Positions 50,345-59,783 of a DNA stretch of 64,000 bases are shown piece after piece. Position 1 is the first letter of the stretch; each line of letters opens with the position of its first letter. Below the pieces are notes generated by a model. It had not been told where the DNA came from and made no database searches. It saw only the letters and a list, made by a program, of their open reading frames with translations. A program made the translations under genes and the position numbers. This DNA comes from Candidatus Enterococcus leclercqii (GTDB lineage: Bacteria > Bacillota > Bacilli > Lactobacillales > Enterococcaceae). Location: NCBI RefSeq assembly GCF_009933135.1, contig NZ_MAEH01000004.1, positions 20,506 through 84,505 on the forward strand, read 5' to 3'.

Positions 50345-50383
50345 TAGCGTTTCGTTGCCGTTGTGGCACCTTTTGAAACGCTA
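50345..50383 (-). promoter_or_regulatory. 5' UTR hairpin before potA
   Basis: TAGCGTTTC pairs with GAAACGCTA (9 bp), and TGCC/GGCA can pair inside the loop. On the minus strand it ends about ten bases before the GGGGAGG site of potA. No T-run follows, so it is not a terminator. It may control translation or mRNA stability. Confidence 0.5.
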
Positions 50384-50629
50384 CTTCCGTTTTTTTAAGT
50401 TACTTCATAAGCATACTGATTCTTGCAGAAAAAACAAGCAAAAATTCAGGCCCGTTTCCAGAAATATTTTCAGAGGGAAATCCCTGTTGCAGGCAGGTCT
50501 TTCCCCTTTGTTTCCAAGAAGATATCCTGTGGCGGCATACTGTGTTTATGGTATCATTGATTGGAAAGAAATGGGGAAATGGCGACTTTCTGCAAATTGT
50601 CATTTTCTTTTGATTGGAGGATTTGTAAC

Positions 50630-51607
50630 ATGAAAACAAGCCACACATTAATCGTAAAAAACGAACCAACCTTCGCCGTTACTGTAGAAAAGATTCCCCG
50701 GCCCGAACCCAAAGCCGACGAAGTGCTGATTCGCGTACAGTGGTCGGCAGTCAATTATAAGGATGCGCTGGCGCTAAGTGAAAGAGGCGGCGTCCTCCGT
50801 CAATATCCCATGACGCCTGGCATCGATCTAGCTGGTGTCATCGTTGAAAGTCGCGATTCCCAATTTCCTGAGGGCTTGCCTGTACTAGTGACCGGCTTTG
50901 GTCTGGGAGTCAGTCATCCCGGTGGCCTCAGTGAATTTCAGGCTGTTCCAACCTCTTGGCTCGTGCCACTGCCCGAAACCATGAGTCTCCGAGAGGCTGC
51001 ACTTATTGGTACAGCTGGCTTTACTGCTGCTTTAGCACTTCGCGAGGTTGTTGCTAAAACAACGCCTGAACAAGCGGTAGCAGTCACAGGAGCTAGTGGT
51101 GGTGTGGGTAGTTTTGCTATTGCCTTGTTATCACAGCTTGGCTATCAAAATATTACAGGGGTCAGTCGTAAAAAAGATGTAGCCGATCAATTGAAAAAGT
51201 TGGGTGCTACTGAAATCATCCAACCGGAATATTTCATCACAGAAAAGCCCCGGCCCCTTTCAAAACAAGAATTTCATGGCGTGATTGATACAGTCGGAGG
51301 CGATTTACTGGCACAGATTCTGCCCACCGTTTATTATGGTGGGGTAGCTGCACTGTGCGGCAATGCTGGCGGCATCAAATTGACTACTACGGTCTTGCCT
51401 TTTATCCTACGAGGAATCACCTTAGCAGGTATTGACTCGGTAAATGTTCCTATGACACAGCGTGTACAGGTCTGGCAGGAATTGGCGCAGAATCTGCACT
51501 TTTTACAGAATCTGCCGGTTACAGAAGTCTCTCTTTTTGAAGTTCCCCAAATTGCACAAGCGCTTTTGGCCGGTACGCACAGCGGCCGCACTATCGTTAG
51601 AATGTAG
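50630..51607 (+). CDS. Zinc-free alcohol dehydrogenase / acrylyl-CoA reductase family (YhdH-type)
   Basis: A 325-residue NADPH-dependent quinone-oxidoreductase-like MDR enzyme. RVQWSAVNYKDALALS and TPGIDLAGVIVES are the YhdH/YhfP patterns, and AVTGASGGVGSFAIALL is the nucleotide-binding motif. Catalytic zinc ligands are absent. It probably reduces electrophilic enones or acrylyl-CoA. The ATG at 50630 follows GGAGG by nine bases; an upstream in-frame start has no such site. It is directly upstream of coaB by nine bases, so it may share the transcript, though a functional link is not evident. Confidence 0.87.
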   Translation: MKTSHTLIVKNEPTFAVTVEKIPRPEPKADEVLIRVQWSAVNYKDALALSERGGVLRQYPMTPGIDLAGVIVESRDSQFPEGLPVLVTGFGLGVSHPGGLSEFQAVPTSWLVPLPETMSLREAALIGTAGFTAALALREVVAKTTPEQAVAVTGASGGVGSFAIALLSQLGYQNITGVSRKKDVADQLKKLGATEIIQPEYFITEKPRPLSKQEFHGVIDTVGGDLLAQILPTVYYGGVAALCGNAGGIKLTTTVLPFILRGITLAGIDSVNVPMTQRVQVWQELAQNLHFLQNLPVTEVSLFEVPQIAQALLAGTHSGRTIVRM

Positions 51608-51616
51608 GTGAAAAAT

Positions 51617-52387
51617 ATGCACATTTTGATTACAGCCGGTGGTACCTCCGAAAAAATCGACGAGGTCCGCACCATTACCAATCACTCTTCTGGAAAGTTA
51701 GGCGTAGAATTGGCAAAAGCAGCATTGGCCCAACAAACCACCATTGTTGATTACATCATAGCCAAGGGCGCCGTCGAACCGCCAATCGATCCTCGCATCC
51801 GACTGCACCGAATCGAAAATACGCAGCAGTTACATGAAACAATGGCAGCTCTATTAGAGAAGCAGCCTTATGATGCAGTGATCCATTCGATGGCAGTCAG
51901 CGACTTTACCCCTGAAGTTTCAAGCGACCAGGATACTTGGTTAGCTGTTTTTAATGATTGGTTGTCTACTCGTGACAACGAGGAGATGCTTGACGGGCAG
52001 CGCTTCAATGAATTGTTGCGAAAAACCGCGACGCAAACCCAAACTCAAACAAAGCTATCCTCCCAAACCGAGCATTTGATTTTGGTATTACAACAGACGC
52101 CAAAAGTCATCGCCATGATTAAAGAAAAGCAGCCGCAGACGCTTTTAGTTGGCTTCAAATTGCTAGTGGACGTTACCAAAGAGGAATTACTCAAAGTAGC
52201 CGCAGACAATCTGGCAAAAAACCGAGCCGACTATGTATTGGCCAATGACCTGACCTCCATCAAAGAAGGACAACATCACGGCTATCTGTTAGATCATACC
52301 GGCGTCAAAGGCGAGGCCAATTCCAAATCCGCGATTGCTCAACTGATTTTAACCACCGTAGCAGCGAGAGTTGTCAACAAAGGCTAA
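51617..52387 (+). CDS. coaB: Phosphopantothenate-cysteine ligase CoaB
   Basis: A 256-residue stand-alone CoaB of the streptococcal/enterococcal type, which joins cysteine to 4'-phosphopantothenate using CTP. HILITAGGTSEKIDEVRTIT begins the nucleotide-binding core; TNHSSGKLGVELA is diagnostic, as are the VIHSMAVSDFTP and LLVGFKLL segments. In many bacteria it is fused to CoaC; here the two are separate adjacent genes. ATG at 51617 behind AGGTG; the GTG at 51608 overlaps that site. Confidence 0.93.
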   Translation: MHILITAGGTSEKIDEVRTITNHSSGKLGVELAKAALAQQTTIVDYIIAKGAVEPPIDPRIRLHRIENTQQLHETMAALLEKQPYDAVIHSMAVSDFTPEVSSDQDTWLAVFNDWLSTRDNEEMLDGQRFNELLRKTATQTQTQTKLSSQTEHLILVLQQTPKVIAMIKEKQPQTLLVGFKLLVDVTKEELLKVAADNLAKNRADYVLANDLTSIKEGQHHGYLLDHTGVKGEANSKSAIAQLILTTVAARVVNKG

Positions 52388-52423
52388 GTCTCAATAGCTT
52401 TCAAATTTCAGCTATTGAGACTT
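52386..52423. terminator. Hairpin between coaB and coaC
   Basis: A perfect 14-bp stem AAGTCTCAATAGCT with AGCTATTGAGACTT starting at the coaB stop codon. The following T-run is poor, so it may be a partial terminator or an RNA-stability element. Confidence 0.6.
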
Positions 52424-52461
52424 AGTGCACGATTATACTTTATGGAAAGGAAGTTTTCTTC

Positions 52462-53028
52462 ATGAAACAAAAACATATCCTGCTGGGAGTCTCCGCCAGC
52501 ATTTCTGCTTACAAAGCAGCCGATCTTACCAATGAGCTCACAAAGCGGGGCTATGCTGTTGACGTTTTGATGACTAGAAATGCTACAAAATTCATCACCC
52601 CACTGACGTTACAATCTTTATCTAAGCGAGCAGTCCATACCGATGTCATGGCTGAAAACCAACCCGATCAGATCAACCACATTGATTTAGCTAAACAGGC
52701 AGATCTCTTCGTCGTCGCACCGGCTACTGCCAACACCATCGGTAAATTGGCTAACGGAATTGCTGATGACATGGTTTCAACGGTTGCAATGGCGATTCGT
52801 CCCGGAACGCCCCGCATGATCGCTCCAGCTATGAATACTTATATGTATCAAAATCCCGTCAATCAAAAAAATCTTGCTTACTTGAAGGAAGTTGGGTATA
52901 AAGAGATAGAGCCGCGGGAAGCTATGCTAGCTTGCGGTGATTTCGGACGGGGGGCTCTGGCCACAGTCGAAATGATCGTCAAAGCCATCGAAACCGAACT
53001 GGCGGAAAACGACCGTAGCCAAGACTGA
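52462..53028 (+). CDS. coaC: Phosphopantothenoylcysteine decarboxylase CoaC
   Basis: A 188-residue flavoprotein of the HFCD family. ILLGVSASISAYKAADL binds FMN; the catalytic His is in NQPDQINHIDLAKQADL; PATANTIGKLANGIADD and APAMNTYMYQNPVNQ are the substrate-binding signatures; LACGDFGRGAL holds the active-site Cys. It makes 4'-phosphopantetheine for coenzyme A. GGAAAGGAAG lies upstream of the ATG. Confidence 0.94.
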   Translation: MKQKHILLGVSASISAYKAADLTNELTKRGYAVDVLMTRNATKFITPLTLQSLSKRAVHTDVMAENQPDQINHIDLAKQADLFVVAPATANTIGKLANGIADDMVSTVAMAIRPGTPRMIAPAMNTYMYQNPVNQKNLAYLKEVGYKEIEPREAMLACGDFGRGALATVEMIVKAIETELAENDRSQD

Positions 53029-53077
53029 ACGACAGGCAATCTTCCCACCATAATCCATTGCGACAGGAGTTAGCACA

Positions 53078-53722
53078 ATGAAAAACAAGAAAACCTTTGA
53101 TATCGTATTGACCGCCTTCTTTTTAGGAATCATGATCTTGATGTCGGTGGTACCGTTTTTGGGTTTCATCCCCATCGGACCACTAAATGCCACGATTCTC
53201 CACGTACCAGTGATCATCGCTTCTGTAGTCTTAGGCCCGCGATTGGGCGCCTTTTTGGGAGCTAGTTTCGGTGTGATGAGTGTCATCAATGCCACGACAC
53301 GTCCCAGCGCTTTGGCATTTGTCTTTTCACCTTTTATTCCCATCATCGGAACCGATCACGGCAGTTGGAAGGCACTGATCGTCGCAATCATTCCGCGTAT
53401 TTTGATTGGTGTTGTTCCTTATTATGTCTATAAACTTTGCCGTCGCCTGTCAAAAGACAAGGCAAACGGTGTTGCCTTGTTTATTGCCGGTGTCTCAGGA
53501 GGTCTCACCAACACTTTGCTGGTGATGAACCTGATTTACTTTTTATTCAAGGACGCGTATGGAAAACTGATTGATAAAGGTGCAGATCAAGTCTATGGTG
53601 CTATTTTGGCCGTCATTGGTACACAAGGGGTGCCCGAAGCTCTGGTCGGCGGCCTCTTAACTACGGCAATTGCCAGCATTTTGCTGCGTCTGAACCGAAA
53701 AAACGAAACTGAAATTCTGTAA
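53078..53722 (+). CDS. panT: ECF transporter S component, probable PanT (pantothenate)
   Basis: A 214-residue membrane protein with about six helices, matching the ECF substrate-specificity family. Patterns such as PIGPLNATILHVPVIIASVV and GPRLGAFLGASFGVMS are those I associate with PanT. It would capture pantothenate and share the common ECF energy module encoded elsewhere. The position right after coaB-coaC, in the same direction, supports pantothenate as substrate. Start ATG follows GGAG. Confidence 0.82.
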   Translation: MKNKKTFDIVLTAFFLGIMILMSVVPFLGFIPIGPLNATILHVPVIIASVVLGPRLGAFLGASFGVMSVINATTRPSALAFVFSPFIPIIGTDHGSWKALIVAIIPRILIGVVPYYVYKLCRRLSKDKANGVALFIAGVSGGLTNTLLVMNLIYFLFKDAYGKLIDKGADQVYGAILAVIGTQGVPEALVGGLLTTAIASILLRLNRKNETEIL

Positions 53723-53740
53723 CACTTATAGGTGAAAAGT

Positions 53741-53790
53741 AAAAAAGCGATCTGCTGATTCGGTAATTTCCGATTGCAGGTCGCTTTTTT
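53741..53790. terminator. Terminator after panT
   Basis: AAAAAAGCGA.CTGC pairs with GCAG.TCGCTTTTTT; bidirectional, shared with the convergent lipoprotein gene. Confidence 0.85.
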
Positions 53791-53825
53791 TTGATTCAAT
53801 CATTGTATTCTTCTCTACGCTTTTC

Positions 53826-55013
53826 TCACAAGGAACTACCCTCGGAAAGGAGTTCTTGCAGTTTAGCAAACTGCTCTGGTGTCACGTAATCTTCAAAGAT
53901 GTCCAAATAATCTTGCAGCTCTTCTGGTGTGTAATCTTCTTTGGTGGCTGCCAGTTCGTCATACATTTGTTGGAATTCTTCATCTGTCAGCGGCTCTTCT
54001 TCATAGTCGCCTTCATCATAAAAATCATAATCTTCCTCTGTCAAATCGCCGGAAGAAAGATTGCCAGCCCCCAACAGATCAGATAACTGTTCTTCTGTCA
54101 CAATTTGATCTGCGGCAGGCATTTTGACTTCCGCCTTTTTGTCGGTAGGTTTCATTGTGACGCTGAATGCCGCATTGATCGTATTGCCGTCCGCCGCTCC
54201 GGTCATCGTCATTTTCATATCCTGTGCACCGTTTTTGGTATCCACTGTCGTTGCCAAATCAACGACCGTCAGATCTTGTAAGGTTTCTTTCAACTGGCTT
54301 GCGGCCATTTTGGCTTCTTTGTCACCGTTTTTTTCAGCATAGGCTACAAAATCAGATAGCTCTTCTTTCGTGAAAGTGTGGCTGATTTTATCGCCGTCTT
54401 TTTTGAAAGTATCCGCCTCCAAGGTCAACAACCACTTCTTCATGAGGTCGCTATTTGTCTGTAATGCGGTGATTGCTGCGGTACCACTTTCCGTAGTTCC
54501 TTGGCTGCCACTACTTGCTAGTAAATCTTTCATGTCTTCGGCGTTTAATTCCAGATACTTTCCTTTTAAAGCCTCTGTATCTACCGCTGCTCCCAGATCC
54601 CCGCTCCCCATCAGTGATCCGGCCAATGTCATGATTTGCTGATAAATATCGGTAGACATATAAGCGACTTGTTTTTTATTGTCTGTCAAAATTTCCACTG
54701 GAAAAGTAGAACCTAACACTTTGACTTCCAAATCCATCTGCAGCCGGTCATTTTTTGTATCATTGGCAACTGTGCCGGTCAATTGCGCATCTTTCAAGCT
54801 GTTCAAGATGCTGTTTGCCAGCATCCCTGCTGCAGCATCCTCATCATTGGCCATAGCAAGTTCCAACTGATCGATTTTAAAGCTGATATCGACGGTTTTA
54901 TTTTCCGTGTTGCTGTTCAACGCCCCATAATATTCTTCTTGCACCTTCTTGCCACAACCGGTCAGTAACAAGAACCCTACTAAAACACCTACCAGTACCC
55001 TAACCTTTTTCAT
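53826..55013 (-). CDS. Lipoprotein of unknown function
   Basis: A 395-residue surface lipoprotein. Signal MKKVRVLVGVLVGFLLLTGCG ends in a lipobox LLTGC with the lipidated Cys about residue 19. The body resembles LolA/LppX-like lipoproteins in having long amphipathic beta segments (VDISFKIDQLELAM, DRLQMDLEVKVLGS, KQVAYMSTDIYQQ), and the C-terminal ~70 residues are very acidic (EEDYDFYDEGDYEEEPLTDE). No specific family identified. The start at 55013 follows AGAGGTAG; an upstream extension of 19 codons is not needed. Confidence 0.75.
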   Translation of the reverse strand: MKKVRVLVGVLVGFLLLTGCGKKVQEEYYGALNSNTENKTVDISFKIDQLELAMANDEDAAAGMLANSILNSLKDAQLTGTVANDTKNDRLQMDLEVKVLGSTFPVEILTDNKKQVAYMSTDIYQQIMTLAGSLMGSGDLGAAVDTEALKGKYLELNAEDMKDLLASSGSQGTTESGTAAITALQTNSDLMKKWLLTLEADTFKKDGDKISHTFTKEELSDFVAYAEKNGDKEAKMAASQLKETLQDLTVVDLATTVDTKNGAQDMKMTMTGAADGNTINAAFSVTMKPTDKKAEVKMPAADQIVTEEQLSDLLGAGNLSSGDLTEEDYDFYDEGDYEEEPLTDEEFQQMYDELAATKEDYTPEELQDYLDIFEDYVTPEQFAKLQELLSEGSSL

Positions 55014-55344
55014 GATTCTACCTCTTTTCTCATAAATAACAATTATTTTATTTCCACTTGAGCATACCAAGGGAGCACGGGTATTTCAAGATAGGAAGCT
55101 TTTTCTGATTATCGTTTTTCACATTTTTTACTGTAAGCATTATCTTACCTTCGCTTTCAAGCCAGATGAGACGCACTCGCTACTGACGGTACTTCAGCTG
55201 AACCGAGTCTGATTTTCTGCTCTTTCACAGATCAACGGTTTAATACACTAGCAGCTGGCTGGTTCCAGAAGCCTCATTTTTCACAGTATCAAAAACAATC
55301 ATTTTCATCTTTTTAGTATGCTTGCTGGCTGGTTGCCAAAAAAT
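55014..55344. other. Gap between lipoprotein gene and murB
   Basis: No gene is supported. It probably contains the promoter of the lipoprotein gene on the minus strand. Confidence 0.4.
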
Positions 55345-55374
55345 AGCAGCCACGATTCGTTTCTCGTGGCTGCT
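55345..55374 (-). terminator. Terminator after murB
   Basis: AGCAGCCACGA pairs with TCGTGGCTGCT; on the minus strand ATTTTTTGG follows. Confidence 0.83.
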
Positions 55375-55409
55375 GACATAAAACATAACTCGTTATCTAA
55401 ACAAACGGC

Positions 55410-56309
55410 TTATTGATCTTCACCAATGATCCGAACTTCCGTTTCCAGTGACACATCGAACTTTTCTTTAATGACTTGTTGGATGTGAGCGATTAGCTGG
55501 ATATAATCTGTTGCGGTGGCATTGTCAATATTAACGATGAAGCCGGCGTGTTTTTCGGAAATCTGCGCGCCCCCCCATTTTAAGCCTTGCAAGCCGGCAT
55601 CTTGGATCAATTTTCCGGTAAAGTAACCTTGCGGACGTTTAAAGACGCTGCCACAGGATGGATATTCCAGCGGTTGCTTCAGCAAGCGCAACTCCGTCAA
55701 TTCCTTCATCCGTTTTTCAATCTGCTGGTGATCTCCAGGTGTCAGACGGAAACGAGCCCGTAAAATGATGCCGTCCATTTCTTGAATAATCGTATGACGA
55801 TAGCTGAAATCCATCTCAGCATTGGTTAACGTCAGAATCGAGCCATCTGCTAACAGCACATCGCAAGATTCAAAGACCTCTCGAATCTCCCCATCGTAAG
55901 CCCCGGCATTCATAAAGACTGCACCACCAATACTGCCAGGAATACCACACGCAAACTCAAATCCTGTCAAAGAAGCCGCCAGTGCCTCATAAGTGGTATC
56001 AATCAGCTTAGCGCCTGCTTCTGCTGTAATCAGCGTATCTGTCACGGTGACTGCTGTCATGTCTGACAACATGATCACCAGACCGCGAATACCACCATCT
56101 TTGACGATTAAATTACTGGCATTGCCCAACACCATCCAGGGAATCTGCTGTATTCTGCAAGCATCCACCAGCGCCTTCGTTTCTTCCGCAGATTTAGGAA
56201 AGGCTAACAAATCAGCTGGTCCGCCGGTTTTGGTAAAGGTATAATTCATTAGCGGCTCATCCACTAAAATTGTAATGGTGGGAAATTGTGCTTTAAATTC
56301 GTTTTTCAA
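55410..56309 (-). CDS. murB: UDP-N-acetylenolpyruvoylglucosamine reductase MurB
   Basis: A 299-residue FAD enzyme of peptidoglycan synthesis that reduces UDP-GlcNAc-enolpyruvate with [22 protein letters not shown] starts the FAD domain; [19 protein letters not shown] and [21 protein letters not shown] (given here in part) are diagnostic; [11 protein letters not shown] carries the catalytic serine region; [16 protein letters not shown] closes the fold. Type II, as in Gram-positives. Start is TTG behind GAGAGGG. Confidence 0.95.
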   Translation of the reverse strand: MKNEFKAQFPTITILVDEPLMNYTFTKTGGPADLLAFPKSAEETKALVDACRIQQIPWMVLGNASNLIVKDGGIRGLVIMLSDMTAVTVTDTLITAEAGAKLIDTTYEALAASLTGFEFACGIPGSIGGAVFMNAGAYDGEIREVFESCDVLLADGSILTLTNAEMDFSYRHTIIQEMDGIILRARFRLTPGDHQQIEKRMKELTELRLLKQPLEYPSCGSVFKRPQGYFTGKLIQDAGLQGLKWGGAQISEKHAGFIVNIDNATATDYIQLIAHIQQVIKEKFDVSLETEVRIIGEDQ

Positions 56310-56635
56310 GAATAGTCCCTCTCTTTTTATAGACAGGTTCTGCTGTCAGCGTAGTATTTATTGCAGTTTGCTTTTATATTTCTTGGTAAGTTACTGCACA
56401 TTTAGCGACTCAGAATCTGTGTTTACTCACTGTTTTTCTCGCATTTGCTATATCCTGTTTCGTACTTTTTTATCGGATAGAGTCTACAAACAGCGGTCAA
56501 TTGACATCTCGCTTATTTTAGCACGAGTTGTAAAAGGTGGCTAGTCCGTGGTGAAAGCTGCGACTGCCCATAGTCTTTGAGGCTTGCTGCTATTATAAAT
56601 AACAGTCAGAACTCTGGGGCTGTCGTGCTGATGTG
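56310..56635. other. Gap upstream of murB, nothing recognised
   Basis: No supported gene or operator. It lies between murB and the oxidoreductase gene, both read leftward. Confidence 0.4.
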
Positions 56636-57544
56636 CTAATCTTGGCTTGCGTGCCGCAATAACTCATCACACAATTGATGACTCAGCAACACCCGTTCTT
56701 GGCGTAGACAACTACCATCACCGGTTTCGACTCCCTTTAAAAAGGCCGTGACCATGGGTGCAAAGCCTCGCTTAGTTAGCGTTGTTTCCCAATCATTGCC
56801 CCGCTTTTCAACGATTTGTTGTTGGTCTGTCACTGTCAGACGAGTCAATTCTGCTAGCTCTAACCGGCCATTGGTGGCTGTCAGCTGATAATTTTCCAAA
56901 TTGGTACCACTCACTAGATCCATATGCAAAAAAGCACTGCTACTTGCTGTTTTCAACTGTAGATGTGCCTTGTGTAACAGCCCATCTTTGACCATCAGCC
57001 CGCCGCCAGCAAACACAGCCGGCTCTTCTAATAAATAGACTGCGGTATCCACCAGATGTAAAAACAGATCATAAATCACAAATTTGACTGGCTGCGGCTT
57101 ATTAATTCGATGTTTTTGCAAGATCAAGAGATGCTTTTCCGGTGTGGCTTTTAACTCTTGAACCAACGGCGCAAATCGCCGATTGAAGCCCGCCATCAAG
57201 AGCAGTCCGCGTTTTTGGGCCAATTGCTGCAATTCAAGACTTTGAACAGCTGATTCTGTCAGCGGTTTGTCCACAAAAACATGAACGCCGGCTTCCAAGC
57301 ACTTTTTAATCAACGAATAATGCGCTTTTGTGGCTGCATGAATCAGTATGCCATCCATTTTTTCGGCCAAAAGCTCTGTTATATTTTCATAAACATGCTT
57401 AAAACCATAGCGATTTTTCAGCAACTGGCGGGTACTTTTCTGTGAACTGGCGAAGTAAAAATCCGCTTGGTCCCTTGCTTCAGCATAAATTGGCAGGTAT
57501 GCCTTTTGAGCGATATTTCCGATTCCAACCACTCCAACTTTCAT
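56636..57544 (-). CDS. Gfo/Idh/MocA-family oxidoreductase
   Basis: A 302-residue NAD(P)-dependent oxidoreductase. The Rossmann motif is MKVGVVGIGNIAQKAYLPIY, and VHVFVDKPLTESA carries the family's EKP-type motif (here DKP) followed by AGFNRRFAPLV. The substrate, usually a sugar or polyol, cannot be named. Stand-alone, divergent from exoA. AGAGG precedes the ATG. Confidence 0.85.
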   Translation of the reverse strand: MKVGVVGIGNIAQKAYLPIYAEARDQADFYFASSQKSTRQLLKNRYGFKHVYENITELLAEKMDGILIHAATKAHYSLIKKCLEAGVHVFVDKPLTESAVQSLELQQLAQKRGLLLMAGFNRRFAPLVQELKATPEKHLLILQKHRINKPQPVKFVIYDLFLHLVDTAVYLLEEPAVFAGGGLMVKDGLLHKAHLQLKTASSSAFLHMDLVSGTNLENYQLTATNGRLELAELTRLTVTDQQQIVEKRGNDWETTLTKRGFAPMVTAFLKGVETGDGSCLRQERVLLSHQLCDELLRHASQD

Positions 57545-57757
57545 AATGCGCCTCTTTCTCCTGCTTCGTGTCTCATTTTGACAGGGGTGTTTTCTTTCAT
57601 CTTACCGCAACTTTCGTTAAAATGAACAGAGAAACAGGTTTTAACAGCCGGCTGTATCATCAGATGCCCTGCTATTGATTGAAATTTTTCGCAATAGTAA
57701 TCCTGGATTGCGATAACAGCTGCCACTGCTTTAAAAACCAACTGGAGGAAATGATAC

Positions 57758-58513
57758 GTGAAATTGATTTCTTGGAACGTCAACGGCTTGCGCGCCGTGA
57801 TGCAAAAAAACTTTATGGAAGTCTTCAATGAATTAGACGCCGACTTCTTTTGTTTGCAGGAGACCAAACTGCAAGCCGGTCAAATTGAAATGGATTTGCC
57901 AAATTACCACGAATACTGGAACTATGCTGTCAAAAAAGGCTATTCCGGAACAGCGATTTTTGCCAAAGAACCGGCTTTATCTGTCAGTTATGGCATTGGT
58001 CTTGAATCTCATGATCAAGAAGGCCGTGTCATCACATTGGAGTATCCAGAATTTTATCTGGTCTGCTGCTACACCCCAAATTCTCAAAACGAACTGAAAC
58101 GACTAGATTATCGTATGACTTGGGAAGACGATTTTCGTCAGTATCTCAATCAGTTGAACAGTAAAAAAGGGGTAATCCTTTGTGGTGATTTAAACGTTGC
58201 CCACGAAAACATTGATTTGAAAAACTGGAAAACCAATCAGAAAAATGCTGGTTTCACTCCTCAAGAGCGGGAAAAATTCACCCAACTGCTAAATTCCGGT
58301 TTTGTCGATTCTTTCCGCTTCTTTTACCCTGATTTAGAGGGGGTCTACTCTTGGTGGAGCTATCGTTTTAACGCCCGCAAAAACAATGCAGGTTGGCGCA
58401 TTGACTATTTTGTCGTCTCCGAGGATTTGAAGGACAAAATGTCAGATGCCAAGATTCACACAGATATTTTCGGCAGCGACCATTGCCCGGTAGAACTGGA
58501 TATTCATTTGTAA
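57758..58513 (+). CDS. exoA: Exodeoxyribonuclease III / AP endonuclease ExoA
   Basis: A 251-residue base-excision-repair enzyme that cuts DNA at abasic sites. MKLISWNVNGLRAVMQKNF starts with the conserved Asn; FFCLQETKLQ carries the metal-binding Glu; VILCGDLNVAHENIDL the catalytic Asp-Asn pair; FGSDHCPVELDI the final Asp-His. Start is GTG with GGAGGAA seven bases upstream. Close to the streptococcal ExoA length. Confidence 0.95.
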   Translation: MKLISWNVNGLRAVMQKNFMEVFNELDADFFCLQETKLQAGQIEMDLPNYHEYWNYAVKKGYSGTAIFAKEPALSVSYGIGLESHDQEGRVITLEYPEFYLVCCYTPNSQNELKRLDYRMTWEDDFRQYLNQLNSKKGVILCGDLNVAHENIDLKNWKTNQKNAGFTPQEREKFTQLLNSGFVDSFRFFYPDLEGVYSWWSYRFNARKNNAGWRIDYFVVSEDLKDKMSDAKIHTDIFGSDHCPVELDIHL

Positions 58514-58709
58514 GTTTTCGACCCACAGAATTTTTACAGTGCACCGTTTCGCAACAAAGAAACGGTGCTGTTTGGTGTTTCTTATACAAATTGTCTTAAA
58601 GGATGTCGGGTTTTGCGTTACTACCAGCAAACAGGTATACTGACCCTAGCAAAGAGGCCGCTGGCATGCTGAACTTTTCAGACAGGCGGTGGTGAAAGGA
58701 ATGACTGAG

Positions 58710-59177
58710 ATGCTGCTGCAAAATGTATTAGAAACTGAAAAATTAGCTGAGCTCATCGGAAAAGTAGCGCAGCCGGGAGATGTTTTGGTATTGACTGGTG
58801 ATCTAGGTGCTGGCAAAACCACCTTGACTAAAGGAATCGCTAAAGGACTGGGGATCACTCAAATGATCAAAAGTCCCACCTATACAATCATCCGAGAATA
58901 TACTGCCGGTCGCCTGCCGCTGTATCATATGGATATTTATCGGGTAGAATATGGTGCCGACGATCTGGGTTTAGATGAATATTTCGAAGGTGACGGCCTT
59001 TCCGTAGTTGAATGGGGCAACATGTTGGCAGACAGTTTGCCAACAGACTATCTGGAATTGATATTGGAGAAAGACAGCGCAGATCCTGATCGTCGCAAAG
59101 CTTCTTTCCAAGTCTTCGGTACACAAGGAAGTGCTTTTGAACAAAGAATTCTGGCTGCTTGGGAGAATCTTTCATGA
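58710..59177 (+). CDS. tsaE: tRNA threonylcarbamoyladenosine biosynthesis ATPase TsaE
   Basis: A 155-residue P-loop ATPase that works with TsaB and TsaD to make t6A on tRNA. LTGDLGAGKTTLTKGIAKGL is the Walker A; KSPTYTIIREYTA and YHMDIYRVEYGADDLG are the family signatures; LSVVEWGNML is the Walker B-like end. I choose ATG 58710 because AAAGGA lies nine bases upstream; earlier in-frame starts overlap that site. Its stop overlaps the following GNAT gene. Confidence 0.92.
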   Translation: MLLQNVLETEKLAELIGKVAQPGDVLVLTGDLGAGKTTLTKGIAKGLGITQMIKSPTYTIIREYTAGRLPLYHMDIYRVEYGADDLGLDEYFEGDGLSVVEWGNMLADSLPTDYLELILEKDSADPDRRKASFQVFGTQGSAFEQRILAAWENLS

Positions 59178-59701
59178 AAGGACCTGTAGAAATTCATTTG
59201 CGAGAAGCCCAAGCTGCCGATGCCCAAAACTTATTACAGCTGATGCAGCTTTTAGGCAGTGAAACCGAGTTCATCGCGCTGGATCGTTTCGGCATGGATC
59301 TTACACCGGAACTATTGGGCCATCAATTGACAGCCATTGAAGAAAGTCCCAATAATTTGTTGTTGGTAGCCGAGACTTCCACGGGAGCTTTAGCAGGAAT
59401 TGCATCAGTAACAGCTGACAGTGATCCCCGTACCCGCCATATCGGTGAAGTCGGCATCGCCCTTTTACAAGAATACTGGGGTGTCGGCCTAGGCAGCTTA
59501 ATGCTGGACGAAGTGATTTATTGGGCAGAACAAACAGAAATCATCCGACGCTTAGAACTCACTGTTCAAGTCCACAATCAGCGAGGAATTGCCTTGTATC
59601 AAAAATTCGACTTTTCTGTTGAAGGAACATTAGTCCGAGGCGCCCGTGCCGATGACGGTCACTTTTTAGATGTTTGGCTCATGAGCCGAATGATTGATTA
59701 A
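59174..59701 (+). CDS. GNAT-family N-acetyltransferase
   Basis: A 175-residue acetyltransferase of the RimI/RimJ-like type. VGIALLQEYWGVGLGSLML is the acetyl-CoA-binding loop and TVQVHNQRGIALYQKFDFSV a typical C-terminal motif. Overlaps the tsaE stop by four bases (ATGA), with GGGAGA seven bases before. Coupling to tsaE is common in Firmicutes and hints at a ribosomal-protein or amino-acid substrate, but this is not proven. Confidence 0.88.
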   Translation: MKGPVEIHLREAQAADAQNLLQLMQLLGSETEFIALDRFGMDLTPELLGHQLTAIEESPNNLLLVAETSTGALAGIASVTADSDPRTRHIGEVGIALLQEYWGVGLGSLMLDEVIYWAEQTEIIRRLELTVQVHNQRGIALYQKFDFSVEGTLVRGARADDGHFLDVWLMSRMID

Positions 59702-59714
59702 AAACCCCATAGCC

Positions 59715-59753
59715 AAAAAAAGATTGCGATCAAACAGGTCGCAATCGTTTTTT
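59715..59753. terminator. Terminator after tsaE-GNAT
   Basis: GATTGCGA with TCGCAATC, flanked by A and T runs; shared with the convergent AraC gene. Confidence 0.85.
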
Positions 59754-59783
59754 GGCATTTGCCTTACTACTTCGATAACAAAT

